In this document: one piece after another, positions 43,020-52,606 of the stretch
Numbering within the stretch: position 1 is the stretch's first letter
How the letters are laid out: each line of letters opens with the position of its first letter
Assembly: GCA_038213435.1 (NCBI GenBank)
Contig: JBBQTI010000001.1
Span: 62,001 to 126,000, forward strand
Reading direction: 5' to 3'
Length of the DNA stretch: 64,000 bases
Source: PALSA-610 sp038213435
Lineage (GTDB): Bacteria; Actinomycetota; Acidimicrobiia; IMCC26256; PALSA-610
Program-made: the position numbers and the translations under genes
Notes under the pieces: model-generated
What the model was told of the DNA's origin: nothing
The model's database searches: none
What the model saw: only the letters and a program-made list of their open reading frames with translations

Positions 43020-44726
43020 GTGAGCAGTGACGCCGCCGTTCAGTCGGCAACGGCGACGCAGGTCGCGGAGCCACGGATCGCCGCTCGTATCCCCGCGGCC
43101 TGGTGGATCATCGTTGCCGTTGCTGCGCTCGCGTATCTGCTCCCCTTGCGCGCGCTGTTGCACGCGCCCGGCGCGGCGATGGAAGAGGGCTTCATGCTCG
43201 TCTTCCCCGACCGCGTGCTGCACGGGGCGGTGCCCAACGCGGACTTCCTGTACCTCTACGGTCCGGGCAGCCTGTGGGCGCTCGCCGCGGTCTACAAGGT
43301 GTTCGGTACGCATCTGCTCGTCGAACGCCTGGCCGGATTGGCGCAACTCCTCGGCATGGCTGTGGCCGCCGGACTGCTCGTGCGTTGGTGGGGTCGATCT
43401 GTGGCGGTTGCAGCAGTCGTGCTCAACGTCATGTTCGTGATGCCGTCGTTGCAGCTCATCGCGATCCCCTGGACCGGCGGCGTCGCGCTCGCGCTGGGCT
43501 CGTTGGTCGCGCTGCTCCACGCGCGCCACGACGGCGGCGATCGCGGCGGGCGGTGGGCGCTGATCGGCGGCGCGCTCGCCGGGTTGGCCATGCTGTTCCG
43601 CATCGATCTCGGCCTCGCGCTCGCGCTGGGGGGGGCGGCCGCGCTCTGGGCGATGCCGCGACCGATCGTCGGGCGAGCCTTGATCGGCACCGCCATCGGC
43701 CTCTCGCCCTACCTCGCGCACCTGGCCCTGGCCGGTCCCACCACGGTGTGGCGCGGAATGCTGATCGACCCGATGATCCACCTGCGGGCCGCGCGCCACC
43801 TGCCGGTACCGCCCGACCCGAATCACCTCGTTGGCGTCGCGCGCGTGATCGCCGTCTTCGATCCCTCATGGCCGTTCCCGCGCCTCACTCCGCCGCAGCA
43901 GTTGTTCGCCTGGTTCGTCCTGCTCGCGCTGCTGGCGGTCGCTTTGCTCGCGTTCGGCATCTGGCGCGTCCGGCGCGCGCCGGGCGCGTTCCGGCCGCGC
44001 GTGTTGCTCGCAGGCGCGCTCTTCGGGCTGGGCATCTTTCCGCAGGCGGTGCAACGCGCCGACTCCGCGCACCTTGCATGGGTGAGCGGCACGCTCGTCG
44101 TGCTCCTGCCGGCCGCGGTCGCGGAGGCGATCGCGGCCGTCCGCCCGGCCTGGAGATCGTCGAGGATCGGATTCGCCGCCGGCGTCGGCGTCATCATCGG
44201 TGTGTCCCTGCTACTACCGACCTACACCGCGCGGCGCTACATCGGCGCGGTGCAGGACTCGTTCCATCTCCCGAAGACGATCGAGATACGCAACGAAGGC
44301 CGATCCTGGTACGTCGGTAGCGACATCGGCTTCGCCGACAGCATCGAGCGATTGCTCCAAAGCGTCGAGCGCGACGTCAAGCCCGGAAGCCGCGTCATCG
44401 TCGGCAACTCCGACATGCGTCGCGTACCGTACAACGACACGTTCCTCTACTACCTGCTTCCCCGCTTCGTCCCGGGTACCGCTTCGATGGAGTTCGAACC
44501 CGGGCTCACGAACCGCGCCGGCACCACCCTCACCCGAGAGATGCAGCGGGCCGACGCCTTCATCGCATCCGACCGCTGGCTCGGCTGGGACGAGCCGAAC
44601 GACGCTATGAAGCCCGGGGATCCCGGTCCCGCCGACGTGCTGCACCGCGAGTTCTGCCTGACCCAGGACTTCGGCAACGGCTTCAAGCTGTTCCTGCCGT
44701 GCACTCCCCGTCACCCGGCGGGCTGA
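43020..44726 (+). CDS. Polytopic membrane protein, GT-C/PMT-like glycosyltransferase candidate
   Basis: The 568-residue protein has ~10 hydrophobic helices (WWIIVAVAALAYLLPLRALL, LAQLLGMAVAAGLLVRWW, VAVAAVVLNVMFVMPSLQLI, LFAWFVLLALLAVALLAFGI) and a C-terminal extracytoplasmic domain. The first loop has acidic residues after helix 1 (PGAAMEEGFMLVFPDRVLHG), the place where GT-C enzymes keep catalytic acids. This suggests a polyprenyl-phosphate-sugar-dependent transferase for wall or lipid glycans, but no family motif is decisive. Its stop overlaps the convergent neighbour by 16 bp. Confidence 0.65.
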   Translation: MSSDAAVQSATATQVAEPRIAARIPAAWWIIVAVAALAYLLPLRALLHAPGAAMEEGFMLVFPDRVLHGAVPNADFLYLYGPGSLWALAAVYKVFGTHLLVERLAGLAQLLGMAVAAGLLVRWWGRSVAVAAVVLNVMFVMPSLQLIAIPWTGGVALALGSLVALLHARHDGGDRGGRWALIGGALAGLAMLFRIDLGLALALGGAAALWAMPRPIVGRALIGTAIGLSPYLAHLALAGPTTVWRGMLIDPMIHLRAARHLPVPPDPNHLVGVARVIAVFDPSWPFPRLTPPQQLFAWFVLLALLAVALLAFGIWRVRRAPGAFRPRVLLAGALFGLGIFPQAVQRADSAHLAWVSGTLVVLLPAAVAEAIAAVRPAWRSSRIGFAAGVGVIIGVSLLLPTYTARRYIGAVQDSFHLPKTIEIRNEGRSWYVGSDIGFADSIERLLQSVERDVKPGSRVIVGNSDMRRVPYNDTFLYYLLPRFVPGTASMEFEPGLTNRAGTTLTREMQRADAFIASDRWLGWDEPNDAMKPGDPGPADVLHREFCLTQDFGNGFKLFLPCTPRHPAG

Positions 44727-46522
44727 GACAGATCGATCACCTCGAAGCGCGCGTCCCGGCCGAGCGATCGATGCTCGCGCAGGAGCGGGAGTGATGCGTT
44801 CACCCCCGCGCATCCGGCGCCCAGCTTCGCATGGTCGATCACGACGAAGCGCACACCGAGATCGCCGCGCAACGCGGCGACATCACTCGTCCCGAAGGGC
44901 GCGGCCGGCGCGTCCGACGTGGCGAGCCTCCCGTACGCGGCACGGTCACAGCGCAGCTTGGTGAGCGCGTCGGAACGGGCGTAGGCGCGGAGCTTCGACC
45001 ATGGATTCGCCGCGAACGAACCCGCGCACCCGACCACCGGCGAGTGGTGGAAGACCTGCAGGCTGACGAACGCCGGGTCACAGTCGGCCGGCACGCTCAA
45101 CACCGTGTCACCCGGACGCGCGACGCGCGCGACCTCGCGGAGTGCGTCGGCGCCGGCGGCCGTCGTGCCGAAGTTCGTGGTGGGCAGGGGCACCAAGAGG
45201 TTCGTCGCGAGCAACAGGCCCGCGCCGGCTCCGACGACCCACGCACGGCCCGAAGTCCCTGTGAGCAGGCGATCCAATGCGATGGCCGTCGCGGCGACGA
45301 GCAACGCGGCGAGGGCGTACTCGACTCTCACCGGCGCGCGGAGCGCACCGAGACCCGGAATTGCAAGGAGGACCCGGTACGGCAACCACGACACCGGCGA
45401 GTCGCCGTGCTCCCAGACGAAGCTTCCCGCAACCTTCAGCGAAGGGCCGAGCCCGAACACGAACAACGACGCGGCACTCACGGCGAGCGGAACGCGGCGC
45501 CGATCGGGGCGCACGAGAAACAATACGAAGCCGGCGAGCAGGAGCAGGCCGGGGAAGAGGGTCGCTTCGATCGCGAATCGGGTGTCGGGCAGACGCACGA
45601 TGCTCCGTTCGACGAAGCGGGGGCGCGGCAGCAGGAACGTCGAACGCGTCGGCTGCGCGACGATCGACACCGCGTCGGCGGAGAAGAGATTGCTGTCGGC
45701 GAGCAGTTCGGTGTCGGCGCCGCTCGACGCCTCGGCCCGGTCGAACTGGATACGCGGAACGATGAACGGGAGCAGAACGAGGAGCGCGATCGCGAGGGCG
45801 CCTGCCGTCGATCCGACAATGCGCCGGCTCCGGCCGCGCAACGCGGCGATCCCGACGATCAAACCGTACGCGAGGCCGCCGAACACGACGAAGTAGACAC
45901 TGCAAAGGTACGCAAGCGTGAGCAGGATCGCGAGCCGTACCGGCCTGACGGCACGCGCGCCCGAGGCGACATCGAGCGCATCCGCGACGAGCAGCGGTGC
46001 GGTGAAGGCCCAGAACAGCGGAAGCAGCCCGAGTTGCACGTTCAGCGCGATCGGCGGCGCGGTGAGAAAGGCCACGGCCGCGATGGTGTGCACCAATCGC
46101 AGTCGGGACAACCGTTGCGCGAGCGCGCGCGCGGAGAGCACGTTCAAGATCGCCCCGGCCACAAAGGTCAGGTTGAACGCGAGCACCGGCCCGACGAGAA
46201 GGTTGAAGAGACCGCAGACGTAGGAAGGCAGGTACCCGTCGAGCAATCGCAGATCGAGCCCGAACGGGTGGATCACGTCGCCGACGTGGAAGGGGATGAC
46301 GTGACCGTGAGCGATGAGTCGCCCAACACGCCAGCCGAGCCACGTGTAGTAGCGGGCGTCGTCGCCCGCGCCGAGGATCCGGGTGCGCGCGTGCAGCACA
46401 CCGGGCCAGACGACCAGCGTGATCGCGACCGCGTAAACGGCTGCTTCCGCGAGTCCGGAGCGTGTTACGACTCGCGACAGACGGTCGCGGCGCGGGGAGG
46501 TCGACACTGTTTGCTCCGACAA
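44711..46522 (-). CDS. Polytopic membrane protein, GT-C-like glycosyltransferase candidate
   Basis: The 603-residue protein has ~11 hydrophobic helices (EAAVYAVAITLVVWPGVLHA, LLVGPVLAFNLTFVAGAILN, LAILLTLAYLCSVYFVVFGG) and a first loop with adjacent acids (ILGAGDDARYYTWLGWRVGR), resembling GT-C glycosyltransferases of the YfhO/ArnT type. The periplasmic C-terminal part has several cysteines (PADCDPAF, VVGCAGSF, KLRCDRAAYG, GAGCAGVN). The start is TTG with GAGG 5 nt upstream, in an operon after the acyltransferase gene. A role in surface polysaccharide assembly is inferred only. Confidence 0.65.
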   Translation of the reverse strand: MSEQTVSTSPRRDRLSRVVTRSGLAEAAVYAVAITLVVWPGVLHARTRILGAGDDARYYTWLGWRVGRLIAHGHVIPFHVGDVIHPFGLDLRLLDGYLPSYVCGLFNLLVGPVLAFNLTFVAGAILNVLSARALAQRLSRLRLVHTIAAVAFLTAPPIALNVQLGLLPLFWAFTAPLLVADALDVASGARAVRPVRLAILLTLAYLCSVYFVVFGGLAYGLIVGIAALRGRSRRIVGSTAGALAIALLVLLPFIVPRIQFDRAEASSGADTELLADSNLFSADAVSIVAQPTRSTFLLPRPRFVERSIVRLPDTRFAIEATLFPGLLLLAGFVLFLVRPDRRRVPLAVSAASLFVFGLGPSLKVAGSFVWEHGDSPVSWLPYRVLLAIPGLGALRAPVRVEYALAALLVAATAIALDRLLTGTSGRAWVVGAGAGLLLATNLLVPLPTTNFGTTAAGADALREVARVARPGDTVLSVPADCDPAFVSLQVFHHSPVVGCAGSFAANPWSKLRAYARSDALTKLRCDRAAYGRLATSDAPAAPFGTSDVAALRGDLGVRFVVIDHAKLGAGCAGVNASLPLLREHRSLGRDARFEVIDLSQPAG

Positions 46523-46536
46523 CGCGGCCTCGGGCG

Positions 46537-47742
46537 TTACGCGTCGCGCAGCGCGTGACGGTCACGCGCCTTCGGTTCCGTCGCCCGCCCGCCGCCGGGC
46601 GCGACCCGGTGGGCCAGCCGCAGGACGGGGCGCTCCAATCCGAACCAGCTCAGGCTCGCGGCGAAGACGACGATCGGTAGGGCCAGCGTGAATACCACGA
46701 GGGAGTTGCCGTGGTTCAGGGGCCACCCGAGCCAGTCCGCGACGATCCGCAGTACGTACCAGTGCCAGAGGTAGATGCCGTAGCTGACCAGTCCGAGGTA
46801 CCACGCGACCCGCGATCGCAACAGCCGCCGGATCGCGCCGTGGCCTTGCGGCCCCAGCACGACCGGCACGACAACGCAGATGCCGACAAGCATCTGGCAG
46901 AGGTTTCGCCCGATCGCCTGGGCCGTGTTCGGCGCCGCGAGCGGATCGAGGCGCAGCCCGACCGGAATGGCGACGAGGGCGACGAGCGCAACCGTCCACC
47001 ACATCCAGGTCGGCCGCCCGATGCGTTCGAGTCGAGCCGTCGTGGACGCGTCCCAACGCCGCGAGCTGAGCACGGCGAGGAGCATGCCGAGCGCGAACGC
47101 ACCGAGGTGTTGCGGCAAGACCGTGACCCACGGCGCATCGAGCCCGGCCGCGACGGCAACGATCGCGATCATCCCGACCGCGAACAACACTGCGAGCCCG
47201 ACGAGCTCGACCGCGACGGGCGGCGACCTCCGTGCGAGCGCGCCGATCAACGCCGCGTAGAACGGGAGGAAGAGATAGAAGGAGATCTCGACGACGAGGC
47301 TCCACGCGGGCGGCAGCCCGTCGACGAATGGATTGATGTGCACATACGTCTGCGTCAGCGTCATGTGGAGCAAGAACCCGTGCAGGCCGTAGATGTTCAC
47401 GCGCGGCACGATGAAGGTGAAGAAGGCGAGCACCAGCCAGTACGCGGGGTAAACCCGCGCGAGCCTGCGCACCGCGTAGCCGCGGGGATCGACGCCCGAG
47501 GCATCGCTGAGGTGCGACGCCGCGAACGGGAGGTACAACAGACATCCGGACGTCACGAAGAAGATCCACACGCCCGCGTTGAGGGTCCCGAGAAAGGCGC
47601 CACCGCGCGTCAGAAAATCCGTGTTGAAGAACACTGCGTGGTAGACGACGACCATCAGGGCGGCCAGGGCGCGCACGCCGTCGAAGCACGGAAAGCGATC
47701 GTGCGATGGAGCGCGTTCCGCAACCGAGTCCCCGGGGCCCAT
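46537..47742 (-). CDS. Acyltransferase 3 family membrane protein
   Basis: The 401-residue protein has the acyltransferase-3 (OafA-like) pattern: RFPCFDGVRALAALMVVVYH with conserved Arg and His, GVWIFFVTSGCLLYLPF, YAVRRLARVYPAYWLVL, PPAWSLVVEISFYLFLPFYA and GLVSYGIYLWHW. About ten membrane helices are evident. Such enzymes O-acylate surface polysaccharides, lipids or antibiotics. It precedes and is likely co-transcribed with the GT-C-like gene, suggesting acylation of a surface glycan. A start at MGPGDSVAERA is chosen; there is no strong Shine-Dalgarno. Confidence 0.85.
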   Translation of the reverse strand: MGPGDSVAERAPSHDRFPCFDGVRALAALMVVVYHAVFFNTDFLTRGGAFLGTLNAGVWIFFVTSGCLLYLPFAASHLSDASGVDPRGYAVRRLARVYPAYWLVLAFFTFIVPRVNIYGLHGFLLHMTLTQTYVHINPFVDGLPPAWSLVVEISFYLFLPFYAALIGALARRSPPVAVELVGLAVLFAVGMIAIVAVAAGLDAPWVTVLPQHLGAFALGMLLAVLSSRRWDASTTARLERIGRPTWMWWTVALVALVAIPVGLRLDPLAAPNTAQAIGRNLCQMLVGICVVVPVVLGPQGHGAIRRLLRSRVAWYLGLVSYGIYLWHWYVLRIVADWLGWPLNHGNSLVVFTLALPIVVFAASLSWFGLERPVLRLAHRVAPGGGRATEPKARDRHALRDA

Positions 47743-47794
47743 CGTTCGACCTTGACACGAAGGGAGCCGTAGCAGCAAGCAATCAGCCCTCTTC

Positions 47795-47800
47795 TAGGCT
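47795..47800 (+). promoter_or_regulatory. -10 box of the ABC ATPase gene
   Basis: TAGGCT lies 37 nt before the GTG at 47838. Here a Shine-Dalgarno (GGAG) is present, so this transcript has a leader. Confidence 0.4.
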
Positions 47801-47837
47801 CTGCCGACCGTCGACCAAATGCCCGTGGAGAGCCGCT

Positions 47838-48626
47838 GTGAACGAGACCCCGGTCTTACGTTGCGCGGGCGTGAGCCTCGTGCTCGACGGCGCGCAGATC
47901 CTCGACGGCATCGAATGGACGGTACAAGGCGACGAGCGCTGGGTCGTGCTGGGCGCGAACGGCGCGGGCAAGACGTCGCTGCTGCGTATCGCCGCGCTCT
48001 ACCAACACCCGTCGTCGGGCACCGTCGAGGTCCTCGGCCAACGCCTCGGTCGAACCGACGTCCGCACACTGCGCGAGCGCATCGCGTTCTCCTCCCCCGC
48101 GCTCTCGGCCAAGCTCGAACCGTCGATGAACGCCGCCGAAGTCGTGATGACCGCGCGTTATGCCGCGCTCGCGCCGTGGTGGCATCGGTACACCGAAGCC
48201 GACCGCGTCCGCGCGCTCGACCTGCTGCGCGAGTGGCGCTGTGCCGCGCTCGCCTCGCACGCGTTCACGACGCTGTCCGCCGGTGAGCGCCAACGGGTCC
48301 TGCTCGCCCGCATGCTGATGAACGGGCCCGGCATCGCGCTCCTCGACGAGCCGACGGCCGGCCTCGACATCGGCGGCCGCGAAGAGCTCGTCGCCGACCT
48401 CGCAATCTGGGCCCGCGACCGCGCGCGGCCCCCGATAATCCTCGTGACCCACCACCTCGAGGAGATCCCCCCCGCCTTCACCCACGCCCTCGTACTCAAG
48501 GCCCGACGCACCCTCGCGTCCGGCCCATTGAGCGAAACCGTGACGAGCGAGATCCTGAGCGAAGCATTCGGCTTGATGCTGGTAGTGGACGAACGCGAGG
48601 GCAGATACACAGCGCGCCTCAGGTAG
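47838..48626 (+). CDS. ABC transporter ATP-binding protein, YlmA/ModF-like
   Basis: The 262-residue ATPase has Walker A VVLGANGAGKTSLLRI, a Q-loop-region sequence IAFSSPALSAKLEP, signature TLSAGERQRVLLARML, Walker B GIALLDEPTAGLD and the switch histidine in VTHHLEEIPP. The ERWVVLGANGAGKTSL start and missing permease neighbours resemble the soluble YlmA/ModF/PhrA-type ATPases, whose roles are unclear. It is not next to a transmembrane ABC subunit. Start GTG with GGAG upstream; the longer frame is a shadow of the divergent acyltransferase region. Confidence 0.88.
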   Translation: MNETPVLRCAGVSLVLDGAQILDGIEWTVQGDERWVVLGANGAGKTSLLRIAALYQHPSSGTVEVLGQRLGRTDVRTLRERIAFSSPALSAKLEPSMNAAEVVMTARYAALAPWWHRYTEADRVRALDLLREWRCAALASHAFTTLSAGERQRVLLARMLMNGPGIALLDEPTAGLDIGGREELVADLAIWARDRARPPIILVTHHLEEIPPAFTHALVLKARRTLASGPLSETVTSEILSEAFGLMLVVDEREGRYTARLR

Positions 48627-48663
48627 TCGCACGGGGCCGTGAGCGAAGCGCCGACGGCGCGCG

Positions 48664-48683
48664 GCGCGTAATTCTGGGTCGAA

Positions 48684-48691
<8 letters not shown>
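48664..48691. terminator. Bidirectional hairpin between the ABC ATPase and clpX genes
   Basis: GCGCGTAATTC and GAATTACGCGC form an 11-bp perfect stem with a 6-nt loop (TGGGTC). The right arm contains the clpX stop codon (48684-48686). The T-run after it is short (CTTCT), so termination may be imperfect, but the convergent position fits a shared terminator. Confidence 0.55.
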
Positions 48692-49940
<1,249 letters not shown>

Positions 49941-49977
49941 CGGAAAGGCCCCTTTCCCCCGTGGGTCCTCGAGGTCC

Positions 49978-50613
49978 CTAGCTCGTACCTTCGGCTGACG
50001 GTACCGCGGCGAGCTCCCGATTGGTGAGAATCTCGTCGACGATGCCGTAGTCCTTCGCCTCGATCCCGCTCATGATGAAGTCGCGGTCGGTGTCCTTCGA
50101 CACCCGATCGAGGGCCTGGCCCGTGTGGAACGCCAGGATCTCGTCGAGGAGCTCGCGCATTCGCACGATCTCCTTGGCCTGGATCTCGATGTCGACCGCC
50201 TGGCCCGACGCTCCGCCGTGCGGTTGATGGATGAGCACGCGCGCATGCGGGAGGATGAAGCGCTTCCCCGGTGCGCCCGAGGCGAGCAGGACCGCGGCCG
50301 CCGACGCAGCCTGGCCGATGCAGCAGGTCTGCACGTCGGGCTTGATGTACTGCATCGTGTCGTAGATCGCGAACAGACCCGTGATCTCGCCGCCGGGCGA
50401 GTTGATGTACATGATGATGTCTTTTTCCGGGTCTTCCGACTCGAGGATGAGCAACTGCGCGATCAGCAGGTTCGCGACGCTGTCGTCGACGGGAGTGCCG
50501 AGGAAGATGATGCGATCGTTCGCGAGACGCGAATACGGATCCCATTCCATCCGACCCCGCGGGGTGTCCTGGATGAATCGCGGCACCGGGACGTATTCGT
50601 TTCGGATACTCAC
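49978..50613 (-). CDS. clpP: ATP-dependent Clp protease, proteolytic subunit ClpP
   Basis: The 211-residue serine protease has the catalytic serine in CCIGQAASAAAVLLASG, histidine in LPHARVLIHQPHGGASGQ and aspartate in KDTDRDFIMS. Its N-terminus (MSIRNEYVPVPRFIQDTPRG) is longer than the mature form, consistent with processing. The GTG start overlaps the tig stop by four bases (GTGA). Only one clpP is seen here; actinobacteria often carry two. Confidence 0.97.
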   Translation of the reverse strand: MSIRNEYVPVPRFIQDTPRGRMEWDPYSRLANDRIIFLGTPVDDSVANLLIAQLLILESEDPEKDIIMYINSPGGEITGLFAIYDTMQYIKPDVQTCCIGQAASAAAVLLASGAPGKRFILPHARVLIHQPHGGASGQAVDIEIQAKEIVRMRELLDEILAFHTGQALDRVSKDTDRDFIMSGIEAKDYGIVDEILTNRELAAVPSAEGTS

Positions 50614-52073
50614 GCCTCGGACTCCTTGTGTTCGCTGCCTTCGATGTCGTGGTCGTGCGTGTGCTCGTGGTCGTGCGTGTGCTCGTGCCAGGTGTCGTCG
50701 TTCAGCTCGCTCTCGGGCACGGTCAGGTCGATCTCGTTGCCACTCTCGTCGACCGCCGTTGCGTGGTCGACGAGGAACTCGAGCGCCTTTCCACGCGCGA
50801 CATCAGAGCGTACCGCTTCGAGCGCCCCGCTCCGTTCGAGCTCACGTCGCACCTTCGCGATCTTCTGTTCGGTGCGCTCGGCCAGCTGCTGCACTTGGGC
50901 GTCGAGCTCTTCGTCGCTCGCAGTGACGGCCTCCTGCGCGACGACCGCGCGCAGCGCGAGATCGGCGAGCACCGACCGCGCCGCGCCGACCCTGATCTCG
51001 TCGATGAAGGCCTGCGGCTCCTGACCGGTCATCTCGAGGTACTGCTCGAGGTTCGCACCCTGATGCGAGAGCCGATGCGAGAGATCCTCGATGCGTCGGC
51101 GCGTCTCGGCGTCGACGAGGGTCGGCGGAGCTTCGATCGGAACGAGATCAGCCGCGGCCTCGAGCACCTTGTCGCGTAGGGCCATCTGCGCCTGCAATCG
51201 TTGCATGGTCTCGACCCGCTTGCGGATGTCGGCGCGCAACTCGTCGACCGTCTCGAACTCGCTCGCCTCTTTCACCCATTCGTCGGTGAGGTCGGGGAGC
51301 ACCTTCTGCTTGGCTTCTTTCACCATGACGCGGAATTTGGCTTCTCGCCCCGTCAGCTCGCCGAAACGTTCGGGCAGGATCGCCGTGAATTCGAGGATCG
51401 CGCCGGGCTTCGTGCCGCGCAGCTGGTCGTCGAGCTCGTCGACGACCATCGCGGAACCGACCCGGTACAAGAAATCGGTCGCGGTCAGCCCCTCGACCGC
51501 CGCGCCGTCGATCGTGCCCGCGACGTCGATCGTGGCGTACGCGTCGTCGACCAGCGGGAAGTCCGAGTCGGTGAGATCGGCGAAGCGATCGCGCAGCGCG
51601 TCGACCTGCCGGCCGACGTCGTCGTCCGAGACCGGCTGGAACGGCAGCTCGACGCGGAGCTCGTCGTAACCCACCAACTTCACCTGTGGGCGGACCTCGA
51701 CGACCGCGTCGAACTCGACGTCACCGTCGTCCTTGCCGGCCGTTATCTCGATCTCGGGCGGTGCGATGACGTCGACGTCGTGCTCGTTCACCGCGTCGAC
51801 GTAGTACTCGGGCAGCGCGTCCTGCAGCGCCTGCTCGCGCGCGACATCCGTACCGAGGCGCGCCTCGAGCAATCGGCGCGGTGCCTTGCCCGGGCGGAAC
51901 CCGGGGATCCGAACCTCGCGGGCGAGCTTGCGGAACGCGGCGTCGATCGCGCGCTCGAACTCGGGCGCGGGAACGGTGACGTGGAGTTTCACCCTGCTGG
52001 CGACACCCGCCGGACTGTCGTCCGGTGCGGCGTTTTCCTCGTCGCTCTCGACGGGTTCGACGGTGCTCTGCAT
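50610..52073 (-). CDS. tig: Trigger factor with histidine-rich C-terminal tail
   Basis: Trigger factor is the ribosome-bound folding chaperone. The ~487-residue protein has the ribosome-binding signature FRKLAREVRIPGFRPGKAPR, a PPIase domain (VDDAYATIDVAGTIDG, FGELTGREAKFRVMVKEAKQ) and the helical C-terminal arms. The last ~26 residues are WHEHTHDHEHTHDHD plus an acidic end, encoded by two perfect 18-bp repeats; such tails bind metals such as nickel or zinc. The ATG (52073) has no Shine-Dalgarno and a TACACT box 11 nt upstream. It is coupled to clpP. Confidence 0.94.
   Translation of the reverse strand: MQSTVEPVESDEENAAPDDSPAGVASRVKLHVTVPAPEFERAIDAAFRKLAREVRIPGFRPGKAPRRLLEARLGTDVAREQALQDALPEYYVDAVNEHDVDVIAPPEIEITAGKDDGDVEFDAVVEVRPQVKLVGYDELRVELPFQPVSDDDVGRQVDALRDRFADLTDSDFPLVDDAYATIDVAGTIDGAAVEGLTATDFLYRVGSAMVVDELDDQLRGTKPGAILEFTAILPERFGELTGREAKFRVMVKEAKQKVLPDLTDEWVKEASEFETVDELRADIRKRVETMQRLQAQMALRDKVLEAAADLVPIEAPPTLVDAETRRRIEDLSHRLSHQGANLEQYLEMTGQEPQAFIDEIRVGAARSVLADLALRAVVAQEAVTASDEELDAQVQQLAERTEQKIAKVRRELERSGALEAVRSDVARGKALEFLVDHATAVDESGNEIDLTVPESELNDDTWHEHTHDHEHTHDHDIEGSEHKESEA
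50650..50685. repeat. Two perfect 18-bp tandem repeats in the tig 3' end
   Basis: TGGTCGTGCGTGTGCTCG occurs twice in a row (plus-strand view). It encodes the repeated His/Glu/Thr/Asp block in the trigger-factor tail. Confidence 0.85.
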
Positions 52074-52084
52074 AAGGAGGAGCA

Positions 52085-52090
52085 AGTGTA
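52085..52090 (-). promoter_or_regulatory. -10 box of tig
   Basis: TACACT lies 11 nt before the tig ATG, with no Shine-Dalgarno between. It would drive tig-clpP-clpX with a nearly leaderless mRNA. Confidence 0.45.
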
Positions 52091-52122
52091 CCGGCGGACC
52101 GCGGCGATCCCGGCCTACGGCA

Positions 52123-52128
52123 TACCAT
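52123..52128 (+). promoter_or_regulatory. -10 box of the VOC gene at 52135, leaderless type
   Basis: TACCAT ends 6 nt before the GTG at 52135, back to back with the tig promoter. Confidence 0.45.
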
Positions 52129-52134
52129 CGCCGC

Positions 52135-52581
52135 GTGACGGTCGACCACGGCATCACGCACGTCGCCCTGCCGGTGAACGACCTCTCGGCGAGCCTGGAT
52201 TTCTACGGGCGGTACGCGCGCATGCAGGTGGTGCACCGCCGGACCGACGCCGACTCCGGTACGTCCGTGGCCTGGATCAGCGATCTGACCAGACCGTTCG
52301 TCCTCGTGCTCATCGAGGTGCCGGCGCTCGACGCGAAACCGGACGGCGGCCTCGGTGGGGCGTACTGCCACATCGGGTTGGGAGTCGCGAACCGTGAGGA
52401 GGTCGACGACCTGTGCCGCGGCGCCCGCGCCGAGCAGCGCACGGTTCTCGGACCGACCGACTCCGGGCCGCCGGTCGGTTACTGGGCGTACATCGTTGAC
52501 CCCGACGGCCACAACCTCGAGATCTCCTTCGGTCAAGAGGTCGGGCTCGCCGTCGGCGCCGCGACGACGTCTACCGCCTGA
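52135..52581 (+). CDS. VOC (glyoxalase-fold) family protein
   Basis: The 148-residue protein has two beta-alpha-beta modules typical of vicinal oxygen chelate enzymes: GITHVALPVNDLSASLDFYG at the N-terminus and GYWAYIVDPDGHNLEISFGQ at the C-terminus, with His in the first strand and Glu in the last as likely metal ligands. It could be a lactoylglutathione lyase-like or ring-cleavage enzyme. The following SDR gene starts 25 nt downstream, so they are probably one operon. Confidence 0.85.
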   Translation: MTVDHGITHVALPVNDLSASLDFYGRYARMQVVHRRTDADSGTSVAWISDLTRPFVLVLIEVPALDAKPDGGLGGAYCHIGLGVANREEVDDLCRGARAEQRTVLGPTDSGPPVGYWAYIVDPDGHNLEISFGQEVGLAVGAATTSTA

Positions 52582-52606
52582 GCATCGGCACGGAAAGGAC
52601 GGACGG

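Noticed and set aside
40348..43023. An 891-codon open frame on the plus strand
   Set aside because: Antisense shadow of valS and folC; composition rich in Arg, Gly and His with no motifs.
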